Assembly (NCBI GenBank): GCA_015680685.1
Contig: MNCI01023334.1
Span: 63,199-127,198 of the forward strand
Direction of reading: 5' to 3'
Origin: Gnetum montanum
Taxonomy: Eukaryota; Streptophyta; Gnetopsida; Gnetales; Gnetaceae
DNA: 64,000 nt
Positions 45,464 through 56,597 of this stretch are shown in pieces. The position numbers and the translations under genes are program-made. The stretch's first letter is position 1, and each line of letters starts with the position of its first letter. Under the pieces are notes generated by a model that saw nothing but the letters and a program-made list of their open reading frames with translations, had not been told where the DNA came from and ran no database searches.

Positions 45464-46545
45464 TGATAGAGGTCTTGTCAATTTTGGACCAATGGAAGTA
45501 TATTATATAGAATGTAGTGTGATCTAGTTGTAAGCTTTGAAGATGATGTTGAGTGGATTGCTAAGAACAATTGTGTATATCATTATCTTCAATAAATATA
45601 AAATATATTATAATAAATATGATACAATTAAAAACTGTGTTTCCATGGTTAAGGATATAGAAAATATTTATAATTTTTATGTATTTTAAAATTATAATAA
45701 ATAAAAAATAATAAAAAAGCATGTATTGTAATCCCTCATGGTGATAGGTGTAATGCTTGTGTTGTAATCCTTCTTGGAGACAAGTGTAACACTACACATA
45801 AAATGTAATAAATGGCTTTTATTCATAACCTCAATGACCCAACACCATGTCATACAGTTGTGACCTCGTTAGGCAAGGAATGAATTGTCGTAGCTTGATC
45901 AACTAGAAATTAAGTAAATATGTTTGTTGTTTTTATATTTAAGCCATAAATGATAAAACAAGAGAAAACCATGAGCATTATTCACTATGTAATACTTGAC
46001 TCCACATTGACCAAATTGTTTTTGGCTATGTAAGAAAGGTAGCACTCTAATAAAGTCTAGCCACACTTGTGAAAGTGATAACTCAAAACACACATAAGAC
46101 AAGGAAAGGAATTAACTTACCTTAGGGAGGAAGAGCTCTTCACACAAATTGAACACCAAAAGCTCAAATGAAATTAGAGTTATGATTAAGGTGTGTGAGA
46201 GAGCTCATTTGGGTAGCTCATTCTAGGTATTTAGAGTTTTTACAAAGAAATGGAGGAGGTTTGTCAATGTTTAAGCATCAATGGAGGTTCATCATTATAA
46301 CCATGGCTAATCAGAATGCACTTTTAACACTTTAGCCCAAATTTAGAAAATTATGGGGGTGCACTAATGTAGGGTATTTAGTACATCCCCCCCTTCCCTA
46401 ACATCACACTTTGTATAATGGCTCTTGGATGAAAGTTGGAACTTGAGGAAGCATGCCAGAGGGACCATAAGACATCTAAATGAAGCCAGAATCATCCTAA
46501 GGAGCTTGGGATCATGCACACAAACTCAAAGCGTAACATAGTAAA
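45464..46545 (-). repeat. RE7 5' LTR, truncated
   Basis: It aligns with 39274 to about 40355. The outer ~108 bases, including the LTR start, are missing where RE8 sequence begins. Confidence 0.78.
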
Positions 46546-48025
46546 GATCTATCTCCATATTTATGTTCTTCTTCATTAAAACTAGATGGTGAAGAGGAAG
46601 AGGAAGATGGTAAACTAGGAGAATCACCATAGCTTGTATATCTTTTCCTATGGTTCCCTGACTTATCTCTTCTAAGTTTGGTGAAGGTCTTAGGTTTGGA
46701 GGTCCTTCTTGTTCTAGGACTTGTTCCGTCCCCTATAAGATTGGTCAAGATGACTAAAATTGGTCTTTGAATGTAGTAAGGGTCAAAATCAGCATATAAG
46801 ACCCCTAATTATAGTGATTCACTCTAATTTTCTTAAATATAGATCTTATCATTTCTCTTATGAGTGTTCTTATTAAGTAATGAGCTATCAGCCTTATGTG
46901 AAGGAGACATGTTTTTAGTTAATAATGTGTATGACTTAAAATATTAATATTTTCAAAAAGATAAATCATTAATGCTATATAGCAATTGTTTCTAATATAA
47001 ATAATCTAAATTACTAGCGCCATCCCTGGCAACAATGCCAATGTTGAGCGGTGAGTGTTACCTATGCATAACCATATGAATCAAAAGTGTTGAATTTCGT
47101 GGATGAGATTAATATGATATTTAGGTCATTAAGTGTTGATCATAGGTCATTATCTTCTCACTTGGACTAGTGATAGCTCTATCAGGTATGGTTTAGTCTA
47201 AAGTGAGGCATATGATTATTGATGTTGTGTGGCTATGGTTAAGGCTATATGAAAATATGAAAATTAATTACTAATTTAATCTAATTGATAACAAAAAGAT
47301 AAATTCTAAACTATCCTAAAGATGATGAGTATCCATTTCAAGCATGTTGTACATATCCTGAACTCACATATCCATTGCTAGGATTACCAAGTATTATGCT
47401 ACTGGGTGAACCAAGTAATAACACTACTCGGATTACCAAGTGAATATGTGTTTACGCTTGAAATTCATTGCACTCATTTCACTAATTAAGTAATATGCAT
47501 GAAAATGTAAATATTAGGTAAGTACATGAAAAGTGAATTACATTAAAAGAAAATCTATTCTAAGTCAAAATGCTACAATGAATATGAATCAATCTTGATC
47601 TTATTGTCATTCATGAAATGTATCTAGGTATAATGCCATCAAATAAGACATTGTACAATTGACTCAAATCCAGATTGTAGGCACTCACTGACTATTTGTG
47701 AAGATTACAAAAGAAAATTGCAAGAGTCTGGCTATACTATTGACCAAATGATATCAAATACATTATAGATGCTTATATATTTATAAGTAAATAAATACAT
47801 TGCATCGACATATATGCATTAATGCATTTGGTTGCATCAATAGAGATGTGTCAATGTAACTAAGTTATAGTAAATGTGATGTAGCATCTATGCTATAGTA
47901 TATGTGACATAGCATCTATGATGTGGCATCCAACTAAGATGCATCAATGGAGATGTGTCAATGTAGATACGACATAGCATCTGCAATATTGTAGCTGATT
48001 AATATGACAAAATAATGCTTCATTA
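46546..48025 (-). mobile_element. RE8: fragment (gag start, primer site, 5' LTR)
   Basis: Minus strand: LTR about 48025-47042, primer site 47040-47023 (TGGCATTGTTGCCAGGGA), leader, and a piece of gag (about 46900-46546) with the basic and Ser-rich N-terminal segment (SPSLPSSSSSSPSSFNEEEH). It stops at the truncated RE7 LTR. The LTR carries repeated words GACATAGCATCTATG (47870-47990). The outer LTR border is uncertain. Confidence 0.6.
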
Positions 48026-49196
48026 GTAGTTATAGTCATTCTTTTTATTTTCAACACCCCCTTCTTATTTTAAGTACATTAAGTTTGTCTTATAAAAGAT
48101 TTTGTTATCTGCCTACATTCAGTTTCAAATTAATATTAATTTTAGCCTTTTAAATATGTCTTTTTATTTTTACATTCTATATTTATGTTAGTTTTTCTTT
48201 TTTTCTTTTATATTTCTGATTCAATCAAGCAACCTCATGCTCCTCTTTAATACATGGAGAACATAATAATAATAGAGAAAATTAGAATGTTATGTTCCTC
48301 TCTAAAAAATAGGTTCCACAGATTTCAATAACTAATCTTTTGGAAGACCTTGCAAGTCATACTTAAAATTAAACATAGAAAAATTCATGAAAGCACTTAA
48401 GGAACATGAATAAATTACTTAGAAACTCACAAAATACTTAGCATTCCAAAATTAATTATTTGAAAAACTTAGTACACCAAGTATGAAATTTTATAATATA
48501 ACAAGTATACTTGAATATACCATAAGAATTAAATACTTTACAATATCCATGAATTGTTTCACCAATATCTCATATAAATATAATTTAAGTACAAGGTTAT
48601 ATAAAATACCAAAGATATTCAAAAGTGCCATTTTAAAAATATATAACATATCTCGAAAGATAAAATAATGCTTGAAATCTTCATTCATAAATCGTCATCC
48701 AGTTCCAATGCTTTAGTTGTGAACTTTGATCCATTTTCCATATTGTCATTTAGAAACTCCATCCAAGCCTCTTAATTATAACCTTCATGAAACACATAAG
48801 AGAAGGATTAAAGTAACTTCACAGTACAAGAAACCACCTTGGTGCTAGTTGAAACAAGCTAGAATATGGGATCCACATTATAAGATACATTGTTAGAACC
48901 AATAACAATTAACTTAATGGTCAATCTACACCATTAACATTATCATTAATTCATCAAACACCATTGACCCATAATTTGCATTACCAGTAATATTCTATGA
49001 GTTATCACATCAAATGTTAGAATAACTATAAGGTTGATATGAACATAAACTAGCCATCAAGGATTGTTTATTGTGAAAAATCATCTATCTAAGCCAAACC
49101 TTATGAATAAATGTCTAATTATTGGATTAGCTAACCCTTATGAAAGAATGTCCATATGTTAGGTTATGTTATGGCTAGCATCAACCTATAGCTATT
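48026..49196. other. AT-rich region between RE8 and RE9
   Basis: No gene supported. On the minus strand AAGAAGGGGGTGTTGAAA (about 48048-48066) looks like a polypurine tract next to an LTR start of Ty1/copia type, but no copia coding sequence could be read nearby. Confidence 0.4.
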
Positions 49197-50061
49197 TGAT
49201 GAGAAATGAGTGTTCCTAACTTCCAACCATATAAACCACACGAGCATTGTATGTGACTTGATCATAATCTGTGGATGGGATAATATATTCTCTAAAGAGC
49301 TAATGCTAAGGTCGTTGATTTTTGTCTTCCCACTAGAGTTAGTAGTGGTCAAAGCATATGGTTTAACTTACAATGAAGTATATGATGTCATGATGTTATT
49401 TAGCTATAGTAATGCTAAAGTAAGAGACATGGTAAATTAAATATTTTCATACATATATTAGTTAGTATAACTACCACTTGGATTACCAAGTAACTTGCTA
49501 TTAGGAAAATTAAGTAATGTTACTGCTAGGTTCCTAAATTATTATATGTTGTGCTTGAAACAAGTTTTACTTATTCTTCTAAAGTATTAATATATAATAG
49601 AAATGCAAATTGTACTAGAAAAGTAAATGACAATGGAAAGTAAATTCTATGTTAAATGATATGCTTCAATGATAAAAAATAATCTTGATGTTTATTACTA
49701 GCCATGAAATGTATCTAGGTAAATCTCACTCAAATAAAGAGGTCATACAATCACTTGAATCATATTGAAGGCACTCATGAACTAATTCCAAATTCATAAA
49801 AATAAACTTAAGAATCTAGCTAAGGGTGGACTAAAAAGATACATTAATTATGATGGTTATTTAGTATTTGTAGGCATTACTAGATTCAAATAAATAGTAT
49901 TATACATTAATTGTGATGGTTATTTAGTATTTGTAGGCATTACTAGATACAAATAAATAGTATTCATAATATCATATATAAGCATATGATACCACAGCTA
50001 CAATATCATTGGTACAATATTGTAGGCACAATGTTACATTTAGCTTATTTAATATTCATCA
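49197..50061 (-). repeat. RE9 3' LTR
   Basis: 865 bp, TGATGAATATTAAATAAGC... to ...CATTTCTCATCA in element sense. The inner part aligns with 63171-63830 (for example GTGTTCC-AAC-TCCAACCATA). It contains a 63-bp tandem duplication at 49841-49965. Confidence 0.8.
49841..49965. repeat. 63-bp tandem duplication in RE9 3' LTR
   Basis: 49841-49903 and 49904-49965 are nearly identical (ACATTAATT-TGATGGTTAT...AAATAAATAGTATT). Confidence 0.9.
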
Positions 50062-50929
50062 TACGCTCATGACTAAGTAGAAACTTGTTCTCAAGTTAAA
50101 TAAAAGTTAAATGTTTGTTACAAAATTTTAGAGTGCATATAACATTATTTATTCGAGTGAATTAAATCAAAGATAAAAAAATTTAAACTTATCATAAAAA
50201 AATGACAAAGAATTACAAGATCTTCAAAAGAGTTAAGGTGGATCTTTATGTTATTCATAGAGCTAATGGATTTTCCTACATTGATTGCTATTGCTACTAC
50301 TTTCCCAATGATGCTAGCTTCTTCATGTCAAAATAGCTTAGTAGGGCTCTTAATTTCTCTTCATTTATCTTGAGATCATTCACTATCCATGACAAATTGA
50401 CAAGGATTATTGTTATCGATACTTCCTAAGGACTTCCCAAGGGCATGGGCATAATGACATCCATAATTTCCCACATATCAAATAGTTCCAATAGCTATAT
50501 TCATTGCTATGACCCTTCAAATTTTACTATCATCCAAATACTCCTTTGACATTTATAGAGGATCATGTAAATTAGTATGCATCTCAAAATAGAGTAGGGA
50601 AGAAATAGCTATTGATGAGAAACTTAGTGGTTGTTTACTGTATTGCATAATGACCTCCACACATTCCTTCATGAGCATCTTGAAAGACTAATTATTGATT
50701 TTCATTTGGTACATACCATTAAATTAGACTAATATCATAGATTTTATAAAGCTTACCCTTTGTTTCCATGAATTTTTTAACCTAATGTAAAAAATGTTTG
50801 TTCATATTTTTTTATCTCATTCATTAGGGATTTATTGTGTGGTTTACTAAGTGAGATAGTTTTTAAACCATCATTTTTCTATTAAACTTGAAACCATTAT
50901 TGCTTTTGCAAATAGCAACTCATCTAGGA
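50062..50929 (-). other. RE9 region between RNase H and the 3' LTR
   Basis: The polypurine box is decayed (CTTAGTCATGAGCGTATGA in element sense). Integrase would be expected here in an autonomous relative, but no HHCC or DDE-type block could be read. Either it was deleted or it is too decayed to see. Confidence 0.5.
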
Positions 50930-52650
50930 ATTGATTTAAGAGTGGTTCTTTGTCATGGTTTTTATTCCATTAAAATTGAGATAAATGATCAATGACTACA
51001 TTCTCGGTGTCCTTTATATCTATCATTATAAGATCGAGTTCCTATAAAATTACAAGTCATTGTATAATGTGAGAGCTAACTACTAGCTTATTCATTAGAA
51101 ATCTAATGGCACTATGGTTGGTATGGACATAGATATGATATCCAAGTATATAATGTCTAAAATTTTCAAGAGCATACATCACTTTCATTAATTCTTACTC
51201 TATGGTGATATAGTTAAGTTGTGCACCTGTGATACTCCTACTTGCATAGTGGATATAATATATTCATTTTTTATCATCAAGTTACTTAAGTGCTTCTCTT
51301 AATACATAGTTAGATGTATTTATAATTATGTGAAATAACTTCAACTAATCTATTACTTAAAGAATGAGACTCTCCACTAGCTTTTTCTTAAGAAGTTCAA
51401 GAGTCATTTCATATTCTTTTGACCAGATTAACGACACATTATTTTTTGTTAACTTGACCAATGGTTTTGCAAACTTAGAGAAATTTTCAATGAATCTTTT
51501 GTAATATCTAGTTTGGTTAAGAAATTATTGGACATATTTAATTATTTGGAATCTTTTAGTAATGTCTTATAGGTCTTTATTTTTTAACAATCCACATCAA
51601 TTCTTTTTTCTAAAAAACTTTTATGGATTAGAACTATATCCCTTGGACCATTAAATGACTCTTCCAATTAAAATTAAGGTTAATTTTAACAAATCATTCA
51701 AAAAAGACCTATATAGCACTACCAATTTGCTTTTGAAATATGCTAAAGAAAAGTCTTTGGAAGGTCATAAAAGCATAATAAAGACTGAAATACATTTGTT
51801 TGTATGTAGATGTTCTTCATTAACTTATGGAAGCATTCTTCTCTTGGTGTTTTGGAACTATTTTGATTTGATTATATTCATTGTATCCATTTAGAAAACT
51901 ATAGTATTTATATCCTTCTCTAGGAGGTCCAAGGATTTTGAAGTTAGAATTGTATGTGAACAAGTCATCTAAGAAAACCTCCACATCATTACCAATCTAT
52001 TTTTAATTATGTTGAGGAAAAGTCTTTGGAAGATTGCAAGAGCATTATATAGAGTGAAAGACATATTTTTTGTATGCAAATATCTCTCATAAACTTGTGA
52101 AAGTGCTATTCTCTTAGTTTTCTAGAGTTATTTTGATTTGATTATACCATTGTATTCCTTCAAAAAATTATAGTATTTCTATTCTTCTATTATATCTATA
52201 ACTTGGTCAACAAATGGAAAAGAAAAATGATCTTTAAATGTAGCCACATTTAATAACTTAAAGTTTATGTAGATCCATCACTTGTTGCATTTCTTTGGGG
52301 TAATGGCAAGTGGACTTACTTGATAACATCTTTCAATTTAGAATTCAATATTCTTTGTGGTTATTAGTATAGTTTAATAGCTAGAATTGTATAAATGTAA
52401 TGTTGAAAAATACATAGATCTATCCCTATGATTTCATTGTATGAACATGCAAAGGTTGTGAGCCATTTGTTAATAATCTCAAGTAACTTCTTCTTATATG
52501 TTGAGTTAGGTTGGCATTGACTCTTATTGGTTTAGCATTATTTAAAAATACATACTTGAGTGATTTTGATAATTTCTTAAGTTTTATAGGTTTTTGTTCA
52601 ATATTTTCTAGGATCTTCAACATTCCCCAATCCTTATCTTCTTCTTAGTA
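50930..52650 (-). pseudogene. RE9 reverse transcriptase and RNase H, decayed
   Basis: The pre-RT block lies near 52430-52620. RT palm remnants occur twice: a FHKFMRDICIQKI-like block with ALAIFQRLFLNIIKNRL (about 51990-52110), then again TFQRLFFSIFQKQIGSAI (about 51730-51800). This is caused by a ~270-bp tandem duplication (51690-52229). The catalytic F-x-DD cannot be found in either copy. RNase H reads YALENFRHYILGYHIYVHTN, then HSAIRFLMNKL (about 51080-51200). It is followed by IDIKDTENVVIDHLSQF (about 50960-51010), the end block typical of plant Ty3/gypsy RNase H. Stops are frequent. Confidence 0.7.
51690..52229. repeat. 270-bp tandem duplication inside RE9 RT
   Basis: 51690-51959 and 51960-52229 align along most of their length (e.g. 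AAAAGTCTTTGGAAG in both, and ACTATTTTGATTTGATTATA versus TTATTTTGATTTGATTATA). The copies are clearly diverged, so the duplication is old. 270 bases is 90 codons. Confidence 0.75.
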
Positions 52651-52949
52651 TTCTATATAGAAAAGTTCCATTTTTATTTGTTCCATTTCCTTTATCTTGT
52701 TCATATAGGCACTTGTGGATTTCTCAATAGGTTCCATGCATGTTTTAGATTTACTTTCTTCCTTAGTTGTTAGCCACTATGTGTCTTCCTATTTTATAGC
52801 TATTTCATATAGAAACCTTTGTACACATACTTATTGTATACATACATTACATGTTGGAATATGTATTTGTTTAATTTTTCACATTTTCTACATATAGTTA
52901 CATCCTATTTTTTGTATGAAATGCATGAAACTCTTTATTTCAATATGGC

Positions 52950-53340
52950 TCCATGTTCATCCTCCTTGAATTTCCAAGGATAAATCTCTAACTCCTTGCT
53001 TAACATTAATTTTGCCAAGTCATGCTCTTCCCATTATGATTAGAGATTCATCTATGTTTTGCCCTACATGGTTAACTAGGAAATCTATTAGGTAGGATGA
53101 ACCACTAATGATGGTTACTACATTTTCTACCTACCCTAATAAGATTATGATAGATTAGTCTATGAGCTCTAGTCAAATGTTATATTTTTTAATGATAGTA
53201 GGTTCCAAGCTCTATACATATCTCATGAAATATGGTTTACCCCAAAGTTAGAGTTTAGAAGTACTTTTCATAGTGCATTTTCAATTTTCTATAAATATAT
53301 TAATGGACTTTCCAAATAATCTATTCTTAAAAAGTATCCA
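52950..53340 (-). pseudogene. RE9 retropepsin-like domain, decayed
   Basis: It reads KVLLNSNFGVNHIS (catalytic D-S-G replaced by N-S-N), then MYRAWNLLSLKNITFD and an IIMGRA-LGKIN block near 53030. The order matches RE6 protease. Many stops. Confidence 0.6.
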
Positions 53341-53949
53341 TTTCTTAATTTAATTACTTATTATTTAGGTAAGCATGATAGTCTTGACATTCTACTTTGG
53401 TTTAAAGGAAGCATGAAGTTATTTAAATAGTTTAAAGGTGTAGGAAGCAGGGTTGGAGCTATAATTATAGTTTCTCACTTTTGTTGAGATGAACTTGTAG
53501 ATCTAATAGTTTTTCTTGTAGGCATAGGACTAACCCTGAAGAAAGGATACTTTCTATACTTGTACTTTGAACACATCTTATAATCATTTATCTATGTGTT
53601 TATTTCTATCATTACATTCTTCAATTAAGGATGAGTTTGTATCTCTTCTTACATTGATGATGGTGAAACTAGAGGAGGTAAGTTATGGGACTACCAAAGC
53701 TATGGTTAATGTGAAATGTATGAAAATGATCCTATATGTGAAGTTACTAGTCTATGATATTCAAATTGATAGTAGTGGTAAGACACATGAGTGGAAGAAC
53801 TTTTTTAAGAAACAAGTTAATTAACATAGTAGTTATATAAATTAGGTTATTTATGAGGATACTGCCACCTTGGTGGTGGTATTTCCCACAACTACAAGCT
53901 TTACCATTGTTGATGGTATTGTTCCTAAGATTGAGGATCAAGCCTAGTT

Positions 53950-55773
53950 ATTGTTGGGAGTATTATTAGTAGTTGCCTTATGGATAGGATGAACTTGTGG
54001 ATATTTGCTTTTTCACAAAATTGGGATTAAGAGCATATGCCCCCTTAATCTTGTAAATACATCATGATGCAGCAACATTCTTCAGGATGTTCATAATGAT
54101 ATAATTCACATCCTTCATCTTCTTTTGAGTTAGAATTAGTAATCCATTCTTTAGTAGAATCTTTTCCTTTGTAGTTTTGCATGTATTTTCCTATTTCTTT
54201 ATTCTTTTTTAGTTTCTTTTATTTGGTTAGTGCTTGTTCTTTCTTTCCCTCTACTATTTTTAATGTAGTTGCAAAGTTTTTATGTACAGAATCCCACATT
54301 TTCTCAAATTTTGCCACAATTTTAAAAATAGATTTTTATATGGACAAAATTATTCTTTGAATCATCTATTTCATTAGGTTCTCATATTTCCTTGTATCAT
54401 ATGCATAGACATCTTTCTTGAACATGGATAGATCTCTATTATATTCTTCTACAAATTCTCTTTTCTTCATCTCCTTTTCTTCTTTCTCTACTTGACCAAT
54501 GAGTTATTGGATTTGATGGGCTCTCATTTTTAGTAGTCTTTCTTGAGCATAAACCTCAAAGGTCTCTCTTGTATTGTTTCATAATCCATTAATGATATGC
54601 CTAAATTGCTTATTTTGATAAAAATCATGTCCTAGACATATGTGCAAAAGTGAGTAATACATACCAATGGTTGTATCAATGTATTATTGGGTATCTTTTA
54701 TCAATCTTTGAATTTTCTTCCTTACAGTCCTTTGAAATACTTCTAGTATTTGTCATTGAAGAGCTTTAGCATCATGCTCCATCTTCGAAGGGAATCTAGC
54801 TCTAGGAATTGTTCCTAACTCTTTGCTTTCTTAATTAGATTCCTTTAAAACAACATGGGTACCTACAAATCATTCTAAATATTTCACATTGCATATGCAT
54901 CATGAAAGTCTTGTAGCTAATGTCATGGATCTGCATTATTACTTCCCTTAAACTTTGAAATATTGTTCATGTCAAGTTGATGTGACTATCTCTTTAATGC
55001 CTTGTGGAAATGTAGAAAACCTCTCTTATATTGGCCATTCTTCGAGTGGCTAGTAGGGGTTTATCAGAACCATCAAGTTTATCATATTTTCTTTTGTATT
55101 AGTGATGTTCTCTTTGATATTCCTCATCATTTCTTCTCATATGCCTATATTATCTTTTCCTATATTCATCTTTATCATGATGTCTACCTCTACTAGGATT
55201 TCCATCTTGATTTTCTATTTCATTTTACAATTGTGGCTATTTCAAGGTCTATGTTCATCTTCATCAAAGCTTGTCAATAAGGGTGATGAAGAGGATGACA
55301 AACTAAGAGAGTTGTGTGGGCTTATACTTTTTATATGATCTCTTTCTTCATCCTTTCTAGTTTTTCTAGAGGTTCTAATCCTTGTGTTCCTCCTTACTTT
55401 GGGATCTAGTGTCTCTACTAAGGCTAAATGTAATCTTTGATGCATGGAGTCATCAATATTCAATACAAGAGGTCAAGAGATTGATTGGTGATGATGAGAC
55501 TTTTCATACTGATACTCAACATCTTTTTTTGATGATAATGTCAGTTGGTATGTGTAGTTTCCATTATCATGCTTATGCCTTACTTCCATAATAACGTCTC
55601 TCTTGGCTTAGGGGTTTTGTTGGCTAATAGGATCTAGTCATATTCTTTGTGACTTAAAACCTCTATGAATCTAACCATGACTAGATCTTAATAGAGCAGC
55701 TTGAAGCATGGATGGAGCTAACTAAATGAGTAGTAACATAATGTTACATTGTAAATCTCTCCATTTGAACTAT
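53950..55773 (-). pseudogene. RE9 gag, main part, decayed and split by RE10
   Basis: Ser-rich segment near 55290-55330 (SLSLSSSSSPLL), gag core about 54560-54990 (MNNISKFKG, then LKLFNDKY), helical segment, knuckle remnant near 54060-54110 and a KGAYALNPNF block. The N-terminal part continues at 62866-62960 (PNFSFIFHQDEY) on the other side of RE10. Broken by many stops. Confidence 0.6.
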
Positions 55774-56597
55774 TGATGAGTGGCGAGGTACCCCTACACT
55801 CAACCATACGAATACAAGCGTCTCATGCGCAATCCGGTTGAACTCCAAGGACTAAGTGCTTATGCATCTTAATGGAATACTTAAGGTTAATCAATTGCTA
55901 TCTTCCCAAACTTACTTGTATAGTCATGATTGTATGGTTAAGTAAGCTTGAGGTATATGATTTTTCTGTCTTTTATCTTTTTAACGCCTATGCTAGTAGG
56001 GAAAGGTGAAGAGAACTAAATGACTAACTTTCATTAACTACTCACTAACTAAGTTCTAATTGTCCTAGCATTAGTATCCATTCCCACTTGCTGCACACAC
56101 CTTGAACCAATGCAACACTGTTGGGATTACCAAACGCTAATCGTTATTGGGTTACTAAGCATTACACACGTGCTTGAAGCGGTCATACTGAATGTGCTTA
56201 ACTAGGAGAGTCAAGGGTTGAGAGAGATTAATTATCTAGGAAAGCATTTAAACATTTAACAGTAATTAAATCCTATTTTGCTTAGTCCACATGCTACAAG
56301 GTTTATCAGAAAGTTCGTCTTTATTGCCATACACAAATGTGTGCTCAGGTACAACTTGCTCGAATAAAGATTCATTCACTTTGAGACTCCTACTACGGGC
56401 ACATGGAAATTATTCTAACTCTGGAATGGTAAAATTGCTATAGTTTGGCTAAGGTTTAGATCTAGATGCCTAAAACAAGGAAAGCCACCTCTTATTTATA
56501 TACATTACAGTGGTCTTTGATATCACGTATGCGATATCATAGGGGTCGACGCGATATTGCGGAGGTAATGTCTCTTACGCGATATCGTGGCTCATCA
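55774..56597 (-). repeat. RE10 3' LTR
   Basis: 824 bp, TGATGAGCCACG... to ...CCACTCATCA in element sense, aligned with 62090-62860. U3 GATATC boxes lie at 56516-56590. Confidence 0.9.
56516..56590 (-). promoter_or_regulatory. RE10 U3 GATATC-type boxes
   Basis: In element sense: ACGATATCGCG, CGCAATATCGCG, ATGATATCGCA and GTGATATCAA, followed downstream by a TATA-like stretch (ATATAAATA, about 56495-56503). The 5' LTR has fewer boxes (62829-62850) and CTATAAATA at 62812-62804. Confidence 0.6.

Larger units (their letters stand above)
39274..46545 (-). mobile_element. RE7: gag-carrying LTR element of a diverged subfamily
   Basis: 3' LTR 39274-40463, 5' LTR 45464-46545 (truncated). The primer site lies at 45445-45462 and a polypurine-like TTCCCCCACAACTGAGTA is next to the 3' LTR at 40464. 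Gag remains are at about 43990-45440. The ~3 kb between gag and the 3' LTR holds no recognisable pol. Two more polypurine-like boxes lie at about 41156 and 43402. The LTR sequence differs from the other elements except for its ends. Confidence 0.78.

Noticed and set aside
47870-47990. Repeated GACATAGCATCTATG words as a CRISPR-like or satellite array
   Set aside because: Short, imperfect and confined to the RE8 LTR U3. More likely promoter repeats comparable to the GATATC boxes of the other LTRs.
48036-48066. Possible Ty1/copia polypurine tract and LTR start (AAGAAGGGGGTGTTGAAA on the minus strand)
   Set aside because: No copia protease, integrase or RT could be read in 48066-49190, and the other LTR end was not found.
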